Source: an uncultured Hyphomicrobiales bacterium (GTDB taxonomy: Bacteria; Pseudomonadota; Alphaproteobacteria; Rhizobiales; Xanthobacteraceae). From it: 64,000 bases of DNA. The stretch covers positions 57,972 to 121,971 of the forward strand of contig CAIRGJ010000024.1 in the NCBI GenBank assembly GCA_903878085.1, in the 5' to 3' direction. Shown piece by piece: positions 55,096 to 63,858 of the stretch (position 1 is the first letter of the stretch; each line of letters begins with the position of its first letter). Both the position numbers and the translations under genes were made by a program. Under the pieces are notes generated by a model. It saw only the letters and a program-made list of their open reading frames with translations. It had not been told where the DNA came from and did no database searches.

Positions 55096-55575
55096 ATGCG
55101 AATCGCCAAGCTCGCCATCGTTTTTGCCGTTGTTTGCGCGGCCGTGCCGGCCTGGGCGGACGTCGACGGCCACACCCCGGATGCAGCCCAGCCCGTCCCC
55201 CCGCCGCGCTACGCCTTCAACCGGGTCAGCGACGGTTTTCTTCGCCTCGATAGCGTCACCGGCAATGTCGCTTATTGCGCTCCGACCAGCGCCGGCTGGG
55301 CTTGCCAGGCGGTGCCGGAAGATCGTGCCGCACTCGAGAAGGAAATAGCCCGCCTGCAGGACGAAGTCGCCAGCCTGAAGCAGGAGGTCGCGAGCCTGCG
55401 CGACCCGCCGCCGCCGCGCCCGCCGGCCGATCTGACGCCGCCCTCGGCTAATGCGGACACGTCCGCCGAATTGCGCGCCGACATCGCGCGGGCGAAGGCC
55501 GCGGTCAAAGACGCATGGGATCGGCTGGTCGATATGATCAACGGCTTCCAGAAGGATTTGTTGCGGAAGGGGTGA
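55096..55575 (+). CDS. Exported hypothetical protein with coiled coil
   Basis: A 159-residue protein with signal peptide (MRIAKLAIVFAVVCAAVPAWA). A conserved-looking RYAFNRVSDGFLRLDSVTGNV and ...YCAPTSAGWACQAVPEDR follow, with two cysteines likely bridged. A leucine/valine heptad coiled coil (LEKEIARLQDEVASLKQEVAS) and a Pro-rich linker lead to a C-terminal helix. No family known to me, but this pattern appears in rhizobial periplasmic proteins. GGAGGGAAGAC precedes the ATG. It precedes yjbQ by 23 bp and may be co-transcribed. Confidence 0.78.
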   Translation: MRIAKLAIVFAVVCAAVPAWADVDGHTPDAAQPVPPPRYAFNRVSDGFLRLDSVTGNVAYCAPTSAGWACQAVPEDRAALEKEIARLQDEVASLKQEVASLRDPPPPRPPADLTPPSANADTSAELRADIARAKAAVKDAWDRLVDMINGFQKDLLRKG

Positions 55576-55598
55576 CCCGGCCGGTCCATTTATCGCTC

Positions 55599-56054
55599 AT
55601 GCACAAATTATCCGCCGTTACCGACGTCACACCGCAACGGATCGCGACCGCGACGTTGCGCGTGGAAACGCAGGGCGCCGGCTTCACCGAGATCACCGCC
55701 GATGCCAAAGCCTTCGTTGCGCAGGCCGGCGCGGCCGAGGGCATGTTGCTGGTCTTTCTGCGCCACACCTCGGCGTCGCTTACTATCCAGGAGAATGCCG
55801 ATTCGGATGTGCAGACCGATCTTGTCACGGCGCTCGATCGTCTGGCACCGGAGGACGCGCCGTGGATTCACGACGTCGAGGGTCCGGACGACATGCCGGC
55901 GCACGTCAAGGCGATGCTCAACGGCGTTTCGCTGCATATTCCGGTCACCGGCGGCAAGCTCGCGCTCGGCACCTGGCAGGGCCTCTATCTCGTCGAGCAC
56001 CGCCGCCGGCCGCACAGCCGCGATGTGATTCTGCAATTCATCGGCAGCAAATAA
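55599..56054 (+). CDS. yjbQ: YjbQ/UPF0047 family protein
   Basis: A 151-residue YjbQ-family protein (secondary thiamine-phosphate synthase enzyme in some annotations). Diagnostic: LVFLRHTSASLTIQENADSD (His and Thr/Ser pocket), HDVEGPDDMPAHVKAML and GTWQGLYLVEHR. The open frame starts at 55515, but Met at 55599 gives the family N-terminus. Its catalytic relevance is debated; the His/Asp pocket binds metal and phosphate. A 12-bp hairpin follows. Confidence 0.9.
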   Translation: MHKLSAVTDVTPQRIATATLRVETQGAGFTEITADAKAFVAQAGAAEGMLLVFLRHTSASLTIQENADSDVQTDLVTALDRLAPEDAPWIHDVEGPDDMPAHVKAMLNGVSLHIPVTGGKLALGTWQGLYLVEHRRRPHSRDVILQFIGSK

Positions 56055-56056
56055 AG

Positions 56057-56085
56057 AGCCGGCGGCGAAAATCTCGCCGCCGGCT
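56057..56085. terminator. Bidirectional hairpin between yjbQ and MFS gene
   Basis: A perfect 12-bp stem AGCCGGCGGCGA (56057-56068) / TCGCCGCCGGCT (56074-56085) with a 5-nt loop, between convergent genes. T-tracts on either side are weak (GTAATTGTTG to the right), so termination efficiency is uncertain. Confidence 0.6.
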
Positions 56086-56103
56086 GTAATTGTTGCGCGA
56101 GCA

Positions 56104-57741
56104 CTACTTCTGGATCGAGACGCCCGATCCGGTCGCGATATCGACGCCCTTGGTATCGCGCAGGAAGATGAGACCGATGACCAACGTCATCACCGCCACA
56201 CCAATTGGATACCACAGGCCGTTGTAGATATTGCCGGTGGCTGCCACCACCGCGGTGGCCAGCAGCGGCAGCATGCCGCCGAACCAGCCGTTACCGATGT
56301 GATAGGGCAGCGACATCGACGTGTAGCGGATCTGCGTCGGGAACATTTCGACCAGAAACGCTGCGATCGGGCCGTACACCATGGTCACGTAGATCACCAT
56401 GATGACCAAGATCAATTCGGTCATGAACCAATTGACCTTCGCCGGATCCGCCGACTTTGGGTAGTTCTTGGCCGCGAGTGCCGCGGTCCACTTGGCGTTA
56501 TCCCAGCCAGTGACCTTGGCGCCGGCGATATCCAGGTCGGCCGACTTCAGTCCCGGGGTGCTGACGATCTTGAACGACAGGCCCGACTTAGTGAGGAAGT
56601 CCTGCGCCCGGTCGCAATCCGTGAACTTCGACCACGGACCGACGAAGATGTGGAAGTTGCAGGTCGTCTGGTCTGCCGTGACGGTGATCGGATTCTTTTC
56701 GGCAAACGCTTCCAGGTCCGGATTGACGTAGTGCGTGAGGCCCTGGAACAGCGGGAAGTAGGTGATCGCCGCGATGGCGCAGCCGGCCAGGATGATCTTG
56801 AGCCGGCCGATGCGATCCGACAGCCATCCGAACACGATGAAGAACGGCGTTCCGATGACCAGCGACAGGCCGATCAGTTCGTAGGCCGTGATGTAATCGA
56901 CCTTCAGCGTGATGACGAGGAAGAACAACGCGTAGAACTGGCCCGTGTACCAGACCACGCCTTGACCGGCGGTGGCGCCCAAGAGCGCGAGCAGAACGTA
57001 CTTGTTGTTCGGATAGCGGAAGAAACTTTCCGTCAGCGGCGCCTTCGAGCCTTTGCCCTCGGCCACCATCTTCTGGAAGATCGGGGTCTCGTTCAGCCGG
57101 AGCCGGATCCAGACCGAGAACACCAGCAGGATGACCGAGATCAGGAATGGAATGCGCCAGCCCCACTCGGCGAAGTCTTTCGCGTTCATGTTGCCGCGGC
57201 ACAGGGCGATCAGGATCAACGCGAGCAGCAGACCGAGCGTCGCGGTGGTCTGAATCCAGCTGGTCGCGTAACCGCGCTCATTCGGCCGCGCGTGTTCGGC
57301 GACATAAGTCGCCGCGCCGCCATATTCGCCGCCGAGCGCGAGGCCCTGCAGCAGGCGCAGCGACACGAGCAGGATCGGCGCCAGCCAGCCGATGCTGGCG
57401 AAGGTCGGCAAGACGCCGACCAGGAAGGTGGCGCTGCCCATCACCATGATGGTGACGAGAAAGGTGTATTTGCGTCCGACCAGATCGCCGATGCGCCCGA
57501 AAATCACGGCGCCGAACGGCCGGATCAGGAAGCCCGCCGCGTAAGTGGCGAAGGCGGAGAGCAAAGCGGCGGTGTCGTTGCCGGCCGGAAAAAACAGCGC
57601 GGCGAAAAACGGTGCCAGCACCGCGTACAGGTAGAAATCGTACCATTCGAAGACGGTGCCGAGTGACGAAGCGAAAATGACGAATTTTTCGTCCCTGGAC
57701 ATACTGCCGGTATTGCCGGCAGCGCCTGCCATTGCACTCAT
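56104..57741 (-). CDS. MFS transporter (MHS family) with large extracytoplasmic loop
   Basis: A 545-residue metabolite:H+ symporter-type transporter. The first half has the classic SLGTVFEWYDFYLYAVLAPF start and GGEYGGAATYVAEH motif, and the MFS loop GRIGDLVGRKY. Unusually, residues about 345-445 form a ~100-residue polar insert between helices, containing Cys in TTCNFHIFVG and TDCDRAQDFL, then KTEL-like membrane helices to the C-terminus. Substrate unknown. It is divergent from the LuxR-type regulator at 58093 and may be controlled by it. Confidence 0.9.
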   Translation of the reverse strand: MSAMAGAAGNTGSMSRDEKFVIFASSLGTVFEWYDFYLYAVLAPFFAALFFPAGNDTAALLSAFATYAAGFLIRPFGAVIFGRIGDLVGRKYTFLVTIMVMGSATFLVGVLPTFASIGWLAPILLVSLRLLQGLALGGEYGGAATYVAEHARPNERGYATSWIQTTATLGLLLALILIALCRGNMNAKDFAEWGWRIPFLISVILLVFSVWIRLRLNETPIFQKMVAEGKGSKAPLTESFFRYPNNKYVLLALLGATAGQGVVWYTGQFYALFFLVITLKVDYITAYELIGLSLVIGTPFFIVFGWLSDRIGRLKIILAGCAIAAITYFPLFQGLTHYVNPDLEAFAEKNPITVTADQTTCNFHIFVGPWSKFTDCDRAQDFLTKSGLSFKIVSTPGLKSADLDIAGAKVTGWDNAKWTAALAAKNYPKSADPAKVNWFMTELILVIMVIYVTMVYGPIAAFLVEMFPTQIRYTSMSLPYHIGNGWFGGMLPLLATAVVAATGNIYNGLWYPIGVAVMTLVIGLIFLRDTKGVDIATGSGVSIQK

Positions 57742-58092
57742 TGTCAGCTCCCCATGTGCGCGGCTTTTTCAGTCAACCGCCTGACCGCTTCAGCTTCGGC
57801 AGCGCGCACCACGGGAATTGCCCGAAAGACAGGCGCTGCCGTCCTAGCGGCGATCCAGAACTCTAGGGCCGGGAATTAGACCGCCCTATACGACTTTAGA
57901 CCATGACAACTCCATAACAGTCTGATATGTCGATGTTCTTTTTGCGTTGCGAAAAACAACTCGGCGGACAAAATTTGTCATGCCGTGAAACACTTGCGCC
58001 CCATGCGAGGGGAGTGGAACATTGCGGCGCGTGCGCCCTTGGCGCAGAGATTTGTGCGGCGCAACGCCGCAGCGGCGGAGAAAGTCGAAAAC

Positions 58093-58773
58093 GTGGAAGC
58101 GACGCAAACCTACCGCCTGGTGATTGCCGACGACCACCCGCTATTTCGCGGCGCGTTGCGCGAATCGATTTCTGGCCTGATGGAGCGCATGGAAATCACC
58201 GAAGCCGGCACCTTCGACGATGTGGTCGAACTGCTCGAGCGCGGCGGCAATGACGTCGATGTGATTCTGCTGGATCTGGCGATGCCCGGTGCGCGCGGCT
58301 TTTCCGGCCTGATGTATATGCGCGCGCAATTCCCGAGCGTGCCGGTGGTCGTGGTCTCGGCCAATGACGATCCCGCCACCATCCGCCGCTGCATGGGCTT
58401 CGGCGCTTCCGGCTTCATCCCGAAGACGCTCGGCGTCGACGACATGCGCGCGGCGATCTCGACGATTTTGAGCGGCGGCGTCTGGACGCCGCCCGACGTC
58501 GATCTCGGCGCCGGCGCGGATGCCGAGACCGCCGAATTGATGGCGCGCATGGCGACGCTGACGCCGCAGCAGGTGCGGGTGCTGATGATGCTGTCGGAGG
58601 GCCTGCTCAACAAGCAGATCGCCTACCAGCTCAGCGTTTCCGAGGCGACGGTGAAGGCGCATGTCTCGGCGATCCTGCAAAAATTGGGCGTCGAGAGCCG
58701 CACCCAGGCGGTGATCGCCGCGGCCAAGATCGAAGCCGGCCATTTCCCGCAAAGCGCCAGCGCGGCAAATTGA
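58093..58773 (+). CDS. LuxR/NarL-type response regulator (CrbR/ErdR-like)
   Basis: A 226-residue regulator from GTG 58093. REC domain: acidic pair Asp13-Asp14, phospho-acceptor Asp61 in ILLDLAMPG, and Lys in IPKTLG; LuxR HTH: LTPQQVRVLMMLSEGLLNKQIAYQLSVSEATVKAH. The frame is open to GTG 57985 and an ATG at 58006 exists; the start is not settled, and the preceding GGAG is a bit distant from 58093. It is convergent with the SSS-PAS-HK-REC hybrid kinase at 58998. That pair matches the CrbR/CrbS (ErdR/MxtR) systems that control acetyl-CoA synthetase; assignment is by architecture only. Confidence 0.82.
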   Translation: MEATQTYRLVIADDHPLFRGALRESISGLMERMEITEAGTFDDVVELLERGGNDVDVILLDLAMPGARGFSGLMYMRAQFPSVPVVVVSANDDPATIRRCMGFGASGFIPKTLGVDDMRAAISTILSGGVWTPPDVDLGAGADAETAELMARMATLTPQQVRVLMMLSEGLLNKQIAYQLSVSEATVKAHVSAILQKLGVESRTQAVIAAAKIEAGHFPQSASAAN

Positions 58774-58780
58774 TTCTCGA

Positions 58781-58970
58781 CTGTCGTCCCCGCGACTTGC
58801 GCGACTCTTTCCAGTGTCATTGCCGGGCATAGCCGTCCCGAGGACGGCGTCGCTTCGCTCGCCTATGACCCGGCAATCCATGAGCGGGTGCCGCGTCGGC
58901 AGACTTACGTAAGACCGCTTGCGACGCGCCTAAGTCATGGATGCCCGGGTCAAGCCCGGGCATGACAGCG
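58781..58970. repeat. Compound intergenic repeat with several hairpins
   Basis: Opens CTGTCGTCCCCGCGA, shared with the family at 12443, then carries CATTGCCGGGCATAGCC ... CTATGACCCGGCAATCCATG and TCATGGATGCCCGGGTCAAG ... CCCGGGCATGACAG arms. These arms pair internally (GCCGGG/CCCGGC; GCCCGGG/CCCGGGC). It separates the convergent regulator and hybrid kinase genes and likely terminates or stabilises both transcripts. Confidence 0.65.
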
Positions 58971-58997
58971 GAGAGTGCGGCCCGCCGTTCGAAAATC

Positions 58998-61900
58998 CTA
59001 CTCCGCCGCAGCCACTCGCAGCATGCGCCATTGCGCCAGCAGCGCACGCAGTGCCGCCGGCTTGATCGGCTTGTTCAAAATCTGGATGCCTTCGGCGCGC
59101 GCCTGTTCGCGCACCGCCGGCGAGCGGTCGGCGGTGATCAGGATCGCCGGCAGATCGCCGCACAGCGCCCGCAACGCGACGATGGCGTCGATGCCGTTGC
59201 CGTGGTCGAGATGATAGTCGATCAGCAGGCCGTTCGGCGGGTTTGGGCTTTCCGCAATCGCCGCCAGCGCCGTGGCCAAATCCGGCGCCTTGATGACCTC
59301 GCAACCCCAGCCGTGCAGCAGCGTTTCCATGCCGTCGAGCACCGCCGGTTCGTTGTCGATGCAGAGCGCGGTGGTGCCGGCGAGTTGACCCAGATCGACG
59401 AAGGGTTGGTCGCGCGCCGGCAATTCGACCGGCACGGCGTTCGAACGCGGCACCGTGACGGCGAAATGCGAACCGCCGCCTTCCACCGAGTGCAAATCGA
59501 CATCGTAATCGAGCACCCGCGCCACGCGCTCCACGATCGACAAGCCAAGGCCGACGCCGCGTGCGATTCGCGCGCCTTGTTCGAGGCGATGGAATTCGAC
59601 GAAAATATCGCGGTGCTTGGATTCCGGAATGCCGACGCCGGTGTCGTAGACGTCGATGCGCAACTCATCGCCGTGCCGCCGGCAGCCGATCAGGACGCGG
59701 CCGTTCGGCGTATATTTGATGGCGTTCGACACCAGATTTTGCACCAGCCGGCGCAGCAGGCGGCGGTCCGAGCGCACCACCAGCGAACACGGCACATATT
59801 TGAGCTGGATGCCTTTGGCGACCGCCAGCGGCGCGAATTCCAACTCGATCTGGCGCAACAGCTCGTCGATGCGGAAGCTGGCGAATTCGGGGCGCATCAC
59901 GCCGGTATCCAGCCGCGACATGTCGAGCAGCGCGCCGAAGATTTCCTCGACCGCTTCCAGCGAGGCATCGATGTTGCCGACCAGGCGCCGGTCGTCGCCG
60001 CCGCCGCGCTCGATTAGGCTGGTAACGTAAAGCCGCGCTGCGTTGAGCGGCTGCAGGATGTCGTGGCTCGCCGCTGCCAGAAACTTGGTCTTGGAGATAT
60101 TGGCTTCGTCGGCTTCGCCTTTGGCGCGGGCCAGCGCCGCATTGAGCAGCGTGAGCTCCTCGGTGCGTTCGCGCACGCGCCGCTCCAGCGTTTCGTTGGA
60201 CCGCTCCAGGGCTTCGGCGGCTTCGACGCTGGCGGTGATGTCGGTGAAGGTGGTGACGATGCCGCCGTCGGGCATGCGGTTGGCGCGCACTTCGATCACC
60301 ATGCCCTCGGCGAAACGCTCGAGGAACGGCGCGCTGCCGGAGACGTAACGCTCGAGCTGCGCCTGCACCATCGCACCGAGCCGATCGGGGTCGACGCCGG
60401 AGCGCCTGCCGTTGAAGCGCAGGATTTCGGCCAGTTCGCCGCCGGAGCGGATCAGGCTCGGCGGCAGATCGAGGATTTCGCCGAACTGCCGGTTCCAGCA
60501 GATCAACTGCAAATCCTTGTCGAACACCGCAATGCCCTGGCGCACGTGATCGAGCGCGGTCTGCAATATTTCGCGGTTGTACTGAATCGCGGCATTGGCG
60601 TCGTCGAGCAGCTTCAAGGCCGCCTTGGTCGAGACCGTGCGCTTGCGCAGCAACAGCGACAGCACCAGCCGCGACGACGCGCCGCCAATCGCAGACGCGA
60701 GAATGTGCTCGGCGTGGCGCACCAGCCGGAAGTCGGCTTCGTCCTTGGGCTCCAGGCTGATGCGGTGGGTCGCGGCGAAGGTTTCGAGCGCGCTGCGCGT
60801 GCGCTCCTCGCCGAGATAGCGCGCCACCGTGGTGGTGAGTTCGTCGACCGTCACCGACGAGCGCCACAGCCGAAAGCTCGGCGCAATCGGCGTCAGGTCC
60901 GGCGGCACGAAGGTATTGGCCTGCAGCCGTTCGATCGCGGTCGGCTCGCGGCGCAAGGAGAAGCCGATATAGCCCAGGACGTTTAATCCGAGGCTCCACA
61001 TCACGCCATGCACCAGCGGCGACAGTTCGAGCCCGAACAGATGCTGCGGCCGCAACCAGGCGATGTCCCACGGACCGTCAATCAGGATGTGCTGGCCGAT
61101 GAAACCGATGTCGGCAAAGGTCGGCAGCAGCAGCGTATAGGCCCAGATGGCAATGCCGCCGCTCATGCCGGCGATGGCGCCGCCGGCGGTGGCGCGGCGC
61201 CAGAACAGGCCGCCGAAAAACGCCGGCGCAAGCTGGGCAATCGCCGCGAACGACAACAGGCCGATCGAGGCGAGTTGGGCGTCGCCGGCCGAACGGTAAT
61301 ACATATAGGCCATCAGCAGAATCGCGAAGATCGCCACCCGCCGCACGGTGAGCAACAGCGAGCCGACATTGTCGCGGCCGCTGATCATGCCGCGCCGCTG
61401 CAGCACCAGCGGCATGATCAGGTCGTTCGACACCATGATCGACAGCGCGACCGATTCCACGATCACCATCGCGGTCGCCGCCGACAGGCCGCCGACGAAG
61501 GCGGCGATGGTCAGCACGTAAGAGCCGGTCTGCAACGGCAGCGCCAGCACGAACATGTCGCTGTCGACCGAGGCGGAGGGGAAGGAGAGGAGCCCCGCGA
61601 GCGCGATCGGCACCACGAACAAATTGATGAGCACCAGATAGATCGGAAACATCCAGGCCGCGCGCTTGATCTCGCTTTCGTTGTTGTTCTCGACCACGGC
61701 GACATGGAATTGCCGCGGCAGCAAAATGATCGCGATGAACGACAGCAGCGTGGTTGCGATCAGTGTGTCGAACGGCGGTTCACGATTGAATAGACCGGCG
61801 GTCTGGCTGTGGTGGCGCGCCGCCGCGAGCAGCCCGGCCGGTCCGTCGAACATCCAGAACGTCACGAAGATGCCGACCGCGAGGAAGGCGAACAGCTTGA

Positions 61901-62525
61901 CGATCGACTCGGTCGCGATCGCCAGCATCAGTCCGTCCTGATGCTCGGTGGCGTCGATGTGGCGGGTGCCGAACAGCACTGCGAAGGTCGCCATCGACAG
62001 CGCCACGAACAACGCGATGTCGCCGAGCAGCGGCCGGGTGACGTCGGCAACCGGCGTGATGTGCGCGAGGATGGTCTCGAGCGATGACGAGACCGCTTTG
62101 AGCTGCAGGGCGATGTAGGGAATGGTGCCGACGATCGCGATCAGCGCCACGGTGGCCGCCACCGCCTGGCCCTTGCCGTAGCGCGCGGCGATGAAGTCGG
62201 CGATCGAGGTGCTGTTCTGGGTTTTCGCGAGGCGAACGATCCGCAGCAGCAGCGGCGAGAACAGCCCGACCATCAGCACCGGGCCGATATAGATGGTGAG
62301 GAACTCGTAGCCGGTGCGCGACGCCGAGCCGACCGAGCCGAAGAAGGTCCACGAGGTGCAGTAGATCGCCAGCGACAGCGGATAGATCAGCAGCCGGGCG
62401 CGGCTGCCGTGGCCCGGCTCCTTGCCGCGGCTCAAGCCCCGGGACTGGTCCCCGTAGCTCGCGACGAGGAACAGCAGGCCGATATAGGCAAGCGCCACCG
62501 CGATGACGACCCAGCCTTGCAGCAT
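58998..62525 (-). CDS. SSS-PAS-histidine kinase-receiver hybrid sensor (CrbS/MxtR-like)
   Basis: A 1175-residue hybrid kinase. Residues ~1-500 are a sodium:solute symporter-type membrane domain (about 12-13 helices; GSVGSASRTGYEFLTIYIGP). A STAC-like helical linker and a PAS domain (QGIAVFDKDLQLICWNRQF) follow, then coiled coil, HisKA (AAASHDILQPLNAARLYV), HATPase (NLVSNAIKYTPNGR, DTGVGIPES, GVGLGLSIVER) and a C-terminal receiver (TALCIDNEPAVLDGME, GLLIDYHLDHGNG, ILNKPIKP). This exactly fits CrbS/MxtR/CbrA-type sensors of carbon supply. The LuxR-type partner is convergent and 224 bp away. Whether the SSS part transports or only senses is unknown. Confidence 0.93.
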   Translation of the reverse strand: MLQGWVVIAVALAYIGLLFLVASYGDQSRGLSRGKEPGHGSRARLLIYPLSLAIYCTSWTFFGSVGSASRTGYEFLTIYIGPVLMVGLFSPLLLRIVRLAKTQNSTSIADFIAARYGKGQAVAATVALIAIVGTIPYIALQLKAVSSSLETILAHITPVADVTRPLLGDIALFVALSMATFAVLFGTRHIDATEHQDGLMLAIATESIVKLFAFLAVGIFVTFWMFDGPAGLLAAARHHSQTAGLFNREPPFDTLIATTLLSFIAIILLPRQFHVAVVENNNESEIKRAAWMFPIYLVLINLFVVPIALAGLLSFPSASVDSDMFVLALPLQTGSYVLTIAAFVGGLSAATAMVIVESVALSIMVSNDLIMPLVLQRRGMISGRDNVGSLLLTVRRVAIFAILLMAYMYYRSAGDAQLASIGLLSFAAIAQLAPAFFGGLFWRRATAGGAIAGMSGGIAIWAYTLLLPTFADIGFIGQHILIDGPWDIAWLRPQHLFGLELSPLVHGVMWSLGLNVLGYIGFSLRREPTAIERLQANTFVPPDLTPIAPSFRLWRSSVTVDELTTTVARYLGEERTRSALETFAATHRISLEPKDEADFRLVRHAEHILASAIGGASSRLVLSLLLRKRTVSTKAALKLLDDANAAIQYNREILQTALDHVRQGIAVFDKDLQLICWNRQFGEILDLPPSLIRSGGELAEILRFNGRRSGVDPDRLGAMVQAQLERYVSGSAPFLERFAEGMVIEVRANRMPDGGIVTTFTDITASVEAAEALERSNETLERRVRERTEELTLLNAALARAKGEADEANISKTKFLAAASHDILQPLNAARLYVTSLIERGGGDDRRLVGNIDASLEAVEEIFGALLDMSRLDTGVMRPEFASFRIDELLRQIELEFAPLAVAKGIQLKYVPCSLVVRSDRRLLRRLVQNLVSNAIKYTPNGRVLIGCRRHGDELRIDVYDTGVGIPESKHRDIFVEFHRLEQGARIARGVGLGLSIVERVARVLDYDVDLHSVEGGGSHFAVTVPRSNAVPVELPARDQPFVDLGQLAGTTALCIDNEPAVLDGMETLLHGWGCEVIKAPDLATALAAIAESPNPPNGLLIDYHLDHGNGIDAIVALRALCGDLPAILITADRSPAVREQARAEGIQILNKPIKPAALRALLAQWRMLRVAAAE

Positions 62526-62712
62526 CGAGGCTCCAGATCGAGTTAACCCATTGTCTTTCGGTGGATTTTACCCGGCAACGCCCCCCATAGATAGGTGGCA
62601 TGAGGCATCTGGCTTCGGCATTTGACGTGGGAACAAGCGCGCGGCATTGATCGTTTCCGCACTCCGAAAGCCGCGATTCTTGTCCGCAAAGCCATCCCTC
62701 AGCCGCGCCGCC

Positions 62713-63792
62713 ATGCTCCGCAACGTCGCGGAAACGCTGGCGTTTGCGGCCGCCGGCGGTCTCACGCTGGGGCTGTCGGGAATGCCCGCCGGCTATCTGT
62801 CGGGTTCGATCATGGCGGTCGCCGCCGCCTCGCTCGCCGGGCGGCCGATGCTGATCCCGACGCCGCTGATGCGCGTGCTGATGACTCTGATCGGCGTTTC
62901 CCTCGGTGCGGTGGTGACGCCGGAAACGCTGCACGGCATGGCGACCTATCCGGTCAGCATCGCGGTGCTGATCGTGGCCTGCGCCTGCATCAGCCTGGTC
63001 GGTACGCTTTACCTGCGCGCGGTGCACGGCTGGGACACTGTCAGCGCATACCTTGCCACCGCGCCCGGCGGGCTGTCGCAGGTGATGGCAATTGCCATTG
63101 AACTCGACGCCGACGTGCGCGCCATCGCCATCGTGCAGACCATCCGCGTCGTCATCATCGCGGTGTGCCTGCCCGCCTTGCTGGCGCTGTTCGGACTGGG
63201 CGGCCATGCCACGCGCAGCCTCGGCGGATCGTTCAACCCGGCGCAACTGGGCGAACTCGCTATCCTGATCGCCGTATCGGCTGCCGCCGCCTATGCCGCC
63301 TATCGCGTGCGGTTTCCCGGCGGCTTGCTGTTCGGCGCCATGATGGCGTCGGCGGCGATGCACGGCAGCGGCTACATCCACGCGGTGATGCCGTGGTGGG
63401 TCGCCTATTCGGTGATGATCGCATTCGGCGCGGTGACCGGCTCGCGCTTCGCCAATACGCCGCTGCGCATGCTGCTGCGCTTTGTCGCCGCGGCGTTCGG
63501 CTCGTTCGCGACCGCGATCATTATTGTCGCGGTGTTTGCCGTGGTGCTGGTCGAGTTTCTGTCGCTGCCGCTCGCCGAAGTCATATTGGCTTATGCGCCC
63601 GGCGCAGTGGACGCGATGATGCTGCTGGCGCTCGCGCTCAACCTCAACCCGGTCTATGTCGGCGCGCACCATCTGATGCGCATCTTTTTTGTTTTGCTGA
63701 CGATGCCGCTGGTCGCGCACGCTACGCAGCCGAAAAAACTGCCGGACGATGCGCCAAAATCGCCGCTGGAACGGTCGCCGTTTGACGATTGA
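62713..63792 (+). CDS. AbrB family membrane protein (putative transporter/regulator)
   Basis: A 359-residue membrane protein with the AbrB duplication: two halves, each with about five to six helices and a GGLSQVMAIAIELDADVRAIAIVQT or similar GxxxxLP motif; PAGYLSGSIMAVAAASLAGRP is an N-terminal signature. AbrB-family proteins are called ammonia monooxygenase-like or permease-like, but function is open. A TTG at 62647 and the ATG at 62713 are both in frame; the ATG begins MLRNVAETLAFAAAGG, matching relatives I know, so I prefer it, though its ribosome-binding site is weak. It is divergent from the hybrid kinase. Confidence 0.82.
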   Translation: MLRNVAETLAFAAAGGLTLGLSGMPAGYLSGSIMAVAAASLAGRPMLIPTPLMRVLMTLIGVSLGAVVTPETLHGMATYPVSIAVLIVACACISLVGTLYLRAVHGWDTVSAYLATAPGGLSQVMAIAIELDADVRAIAIVQTIRVVIIAVCLPALLALFGLGGHATRSLGGSFNPAQLGELAILIAVSAAAAYAAYRVRFPGGLLFGAMMASAAMHGSGYIHAVMPWWVAYSVMIAFGAVTGSRFANTPLRMLLRFVAAAFGSFATAIIIVAVFAVVLVEFLSLPLAEVILAYAPGAVDAMMLLALALNLNPVYVGAHHLMRIFFVLLTMPLVAHATQPKKLPDDAPKSPLERSPFDD

Positions 63793-63795
63793 TTA

Positions 63796-63844
63796 GCGCA
63801 TGGTCCCGAAAAGTGGGAACCGATTTTCGGATAAGATCATGCGC
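63796..63844 (+). repeat. REP-like palindromic element, copy 4
   Basis: GCGCATGGTC ... CCGAAAAGTGGGAACCGATTTTCGG ... GATCATGCGC minus the middle text: the same palindrome as at 3369 with two substitutions visible (GG for GA near the left arm, GA for GG in the core). It lies between the AbrB stop and the hemA 3' end. Confidence 0.88.
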
Positions 63845-63858
63845 AATTTAAGAGAAGG

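Noticed and set aside
61780..63720. Minus-strand frame spanning the kinase start and AbrB gene
   Set aside because: It runs antisense to the AbrB-type gene and then out of frame through the kinase; His/Asp/Arg-rich filler.
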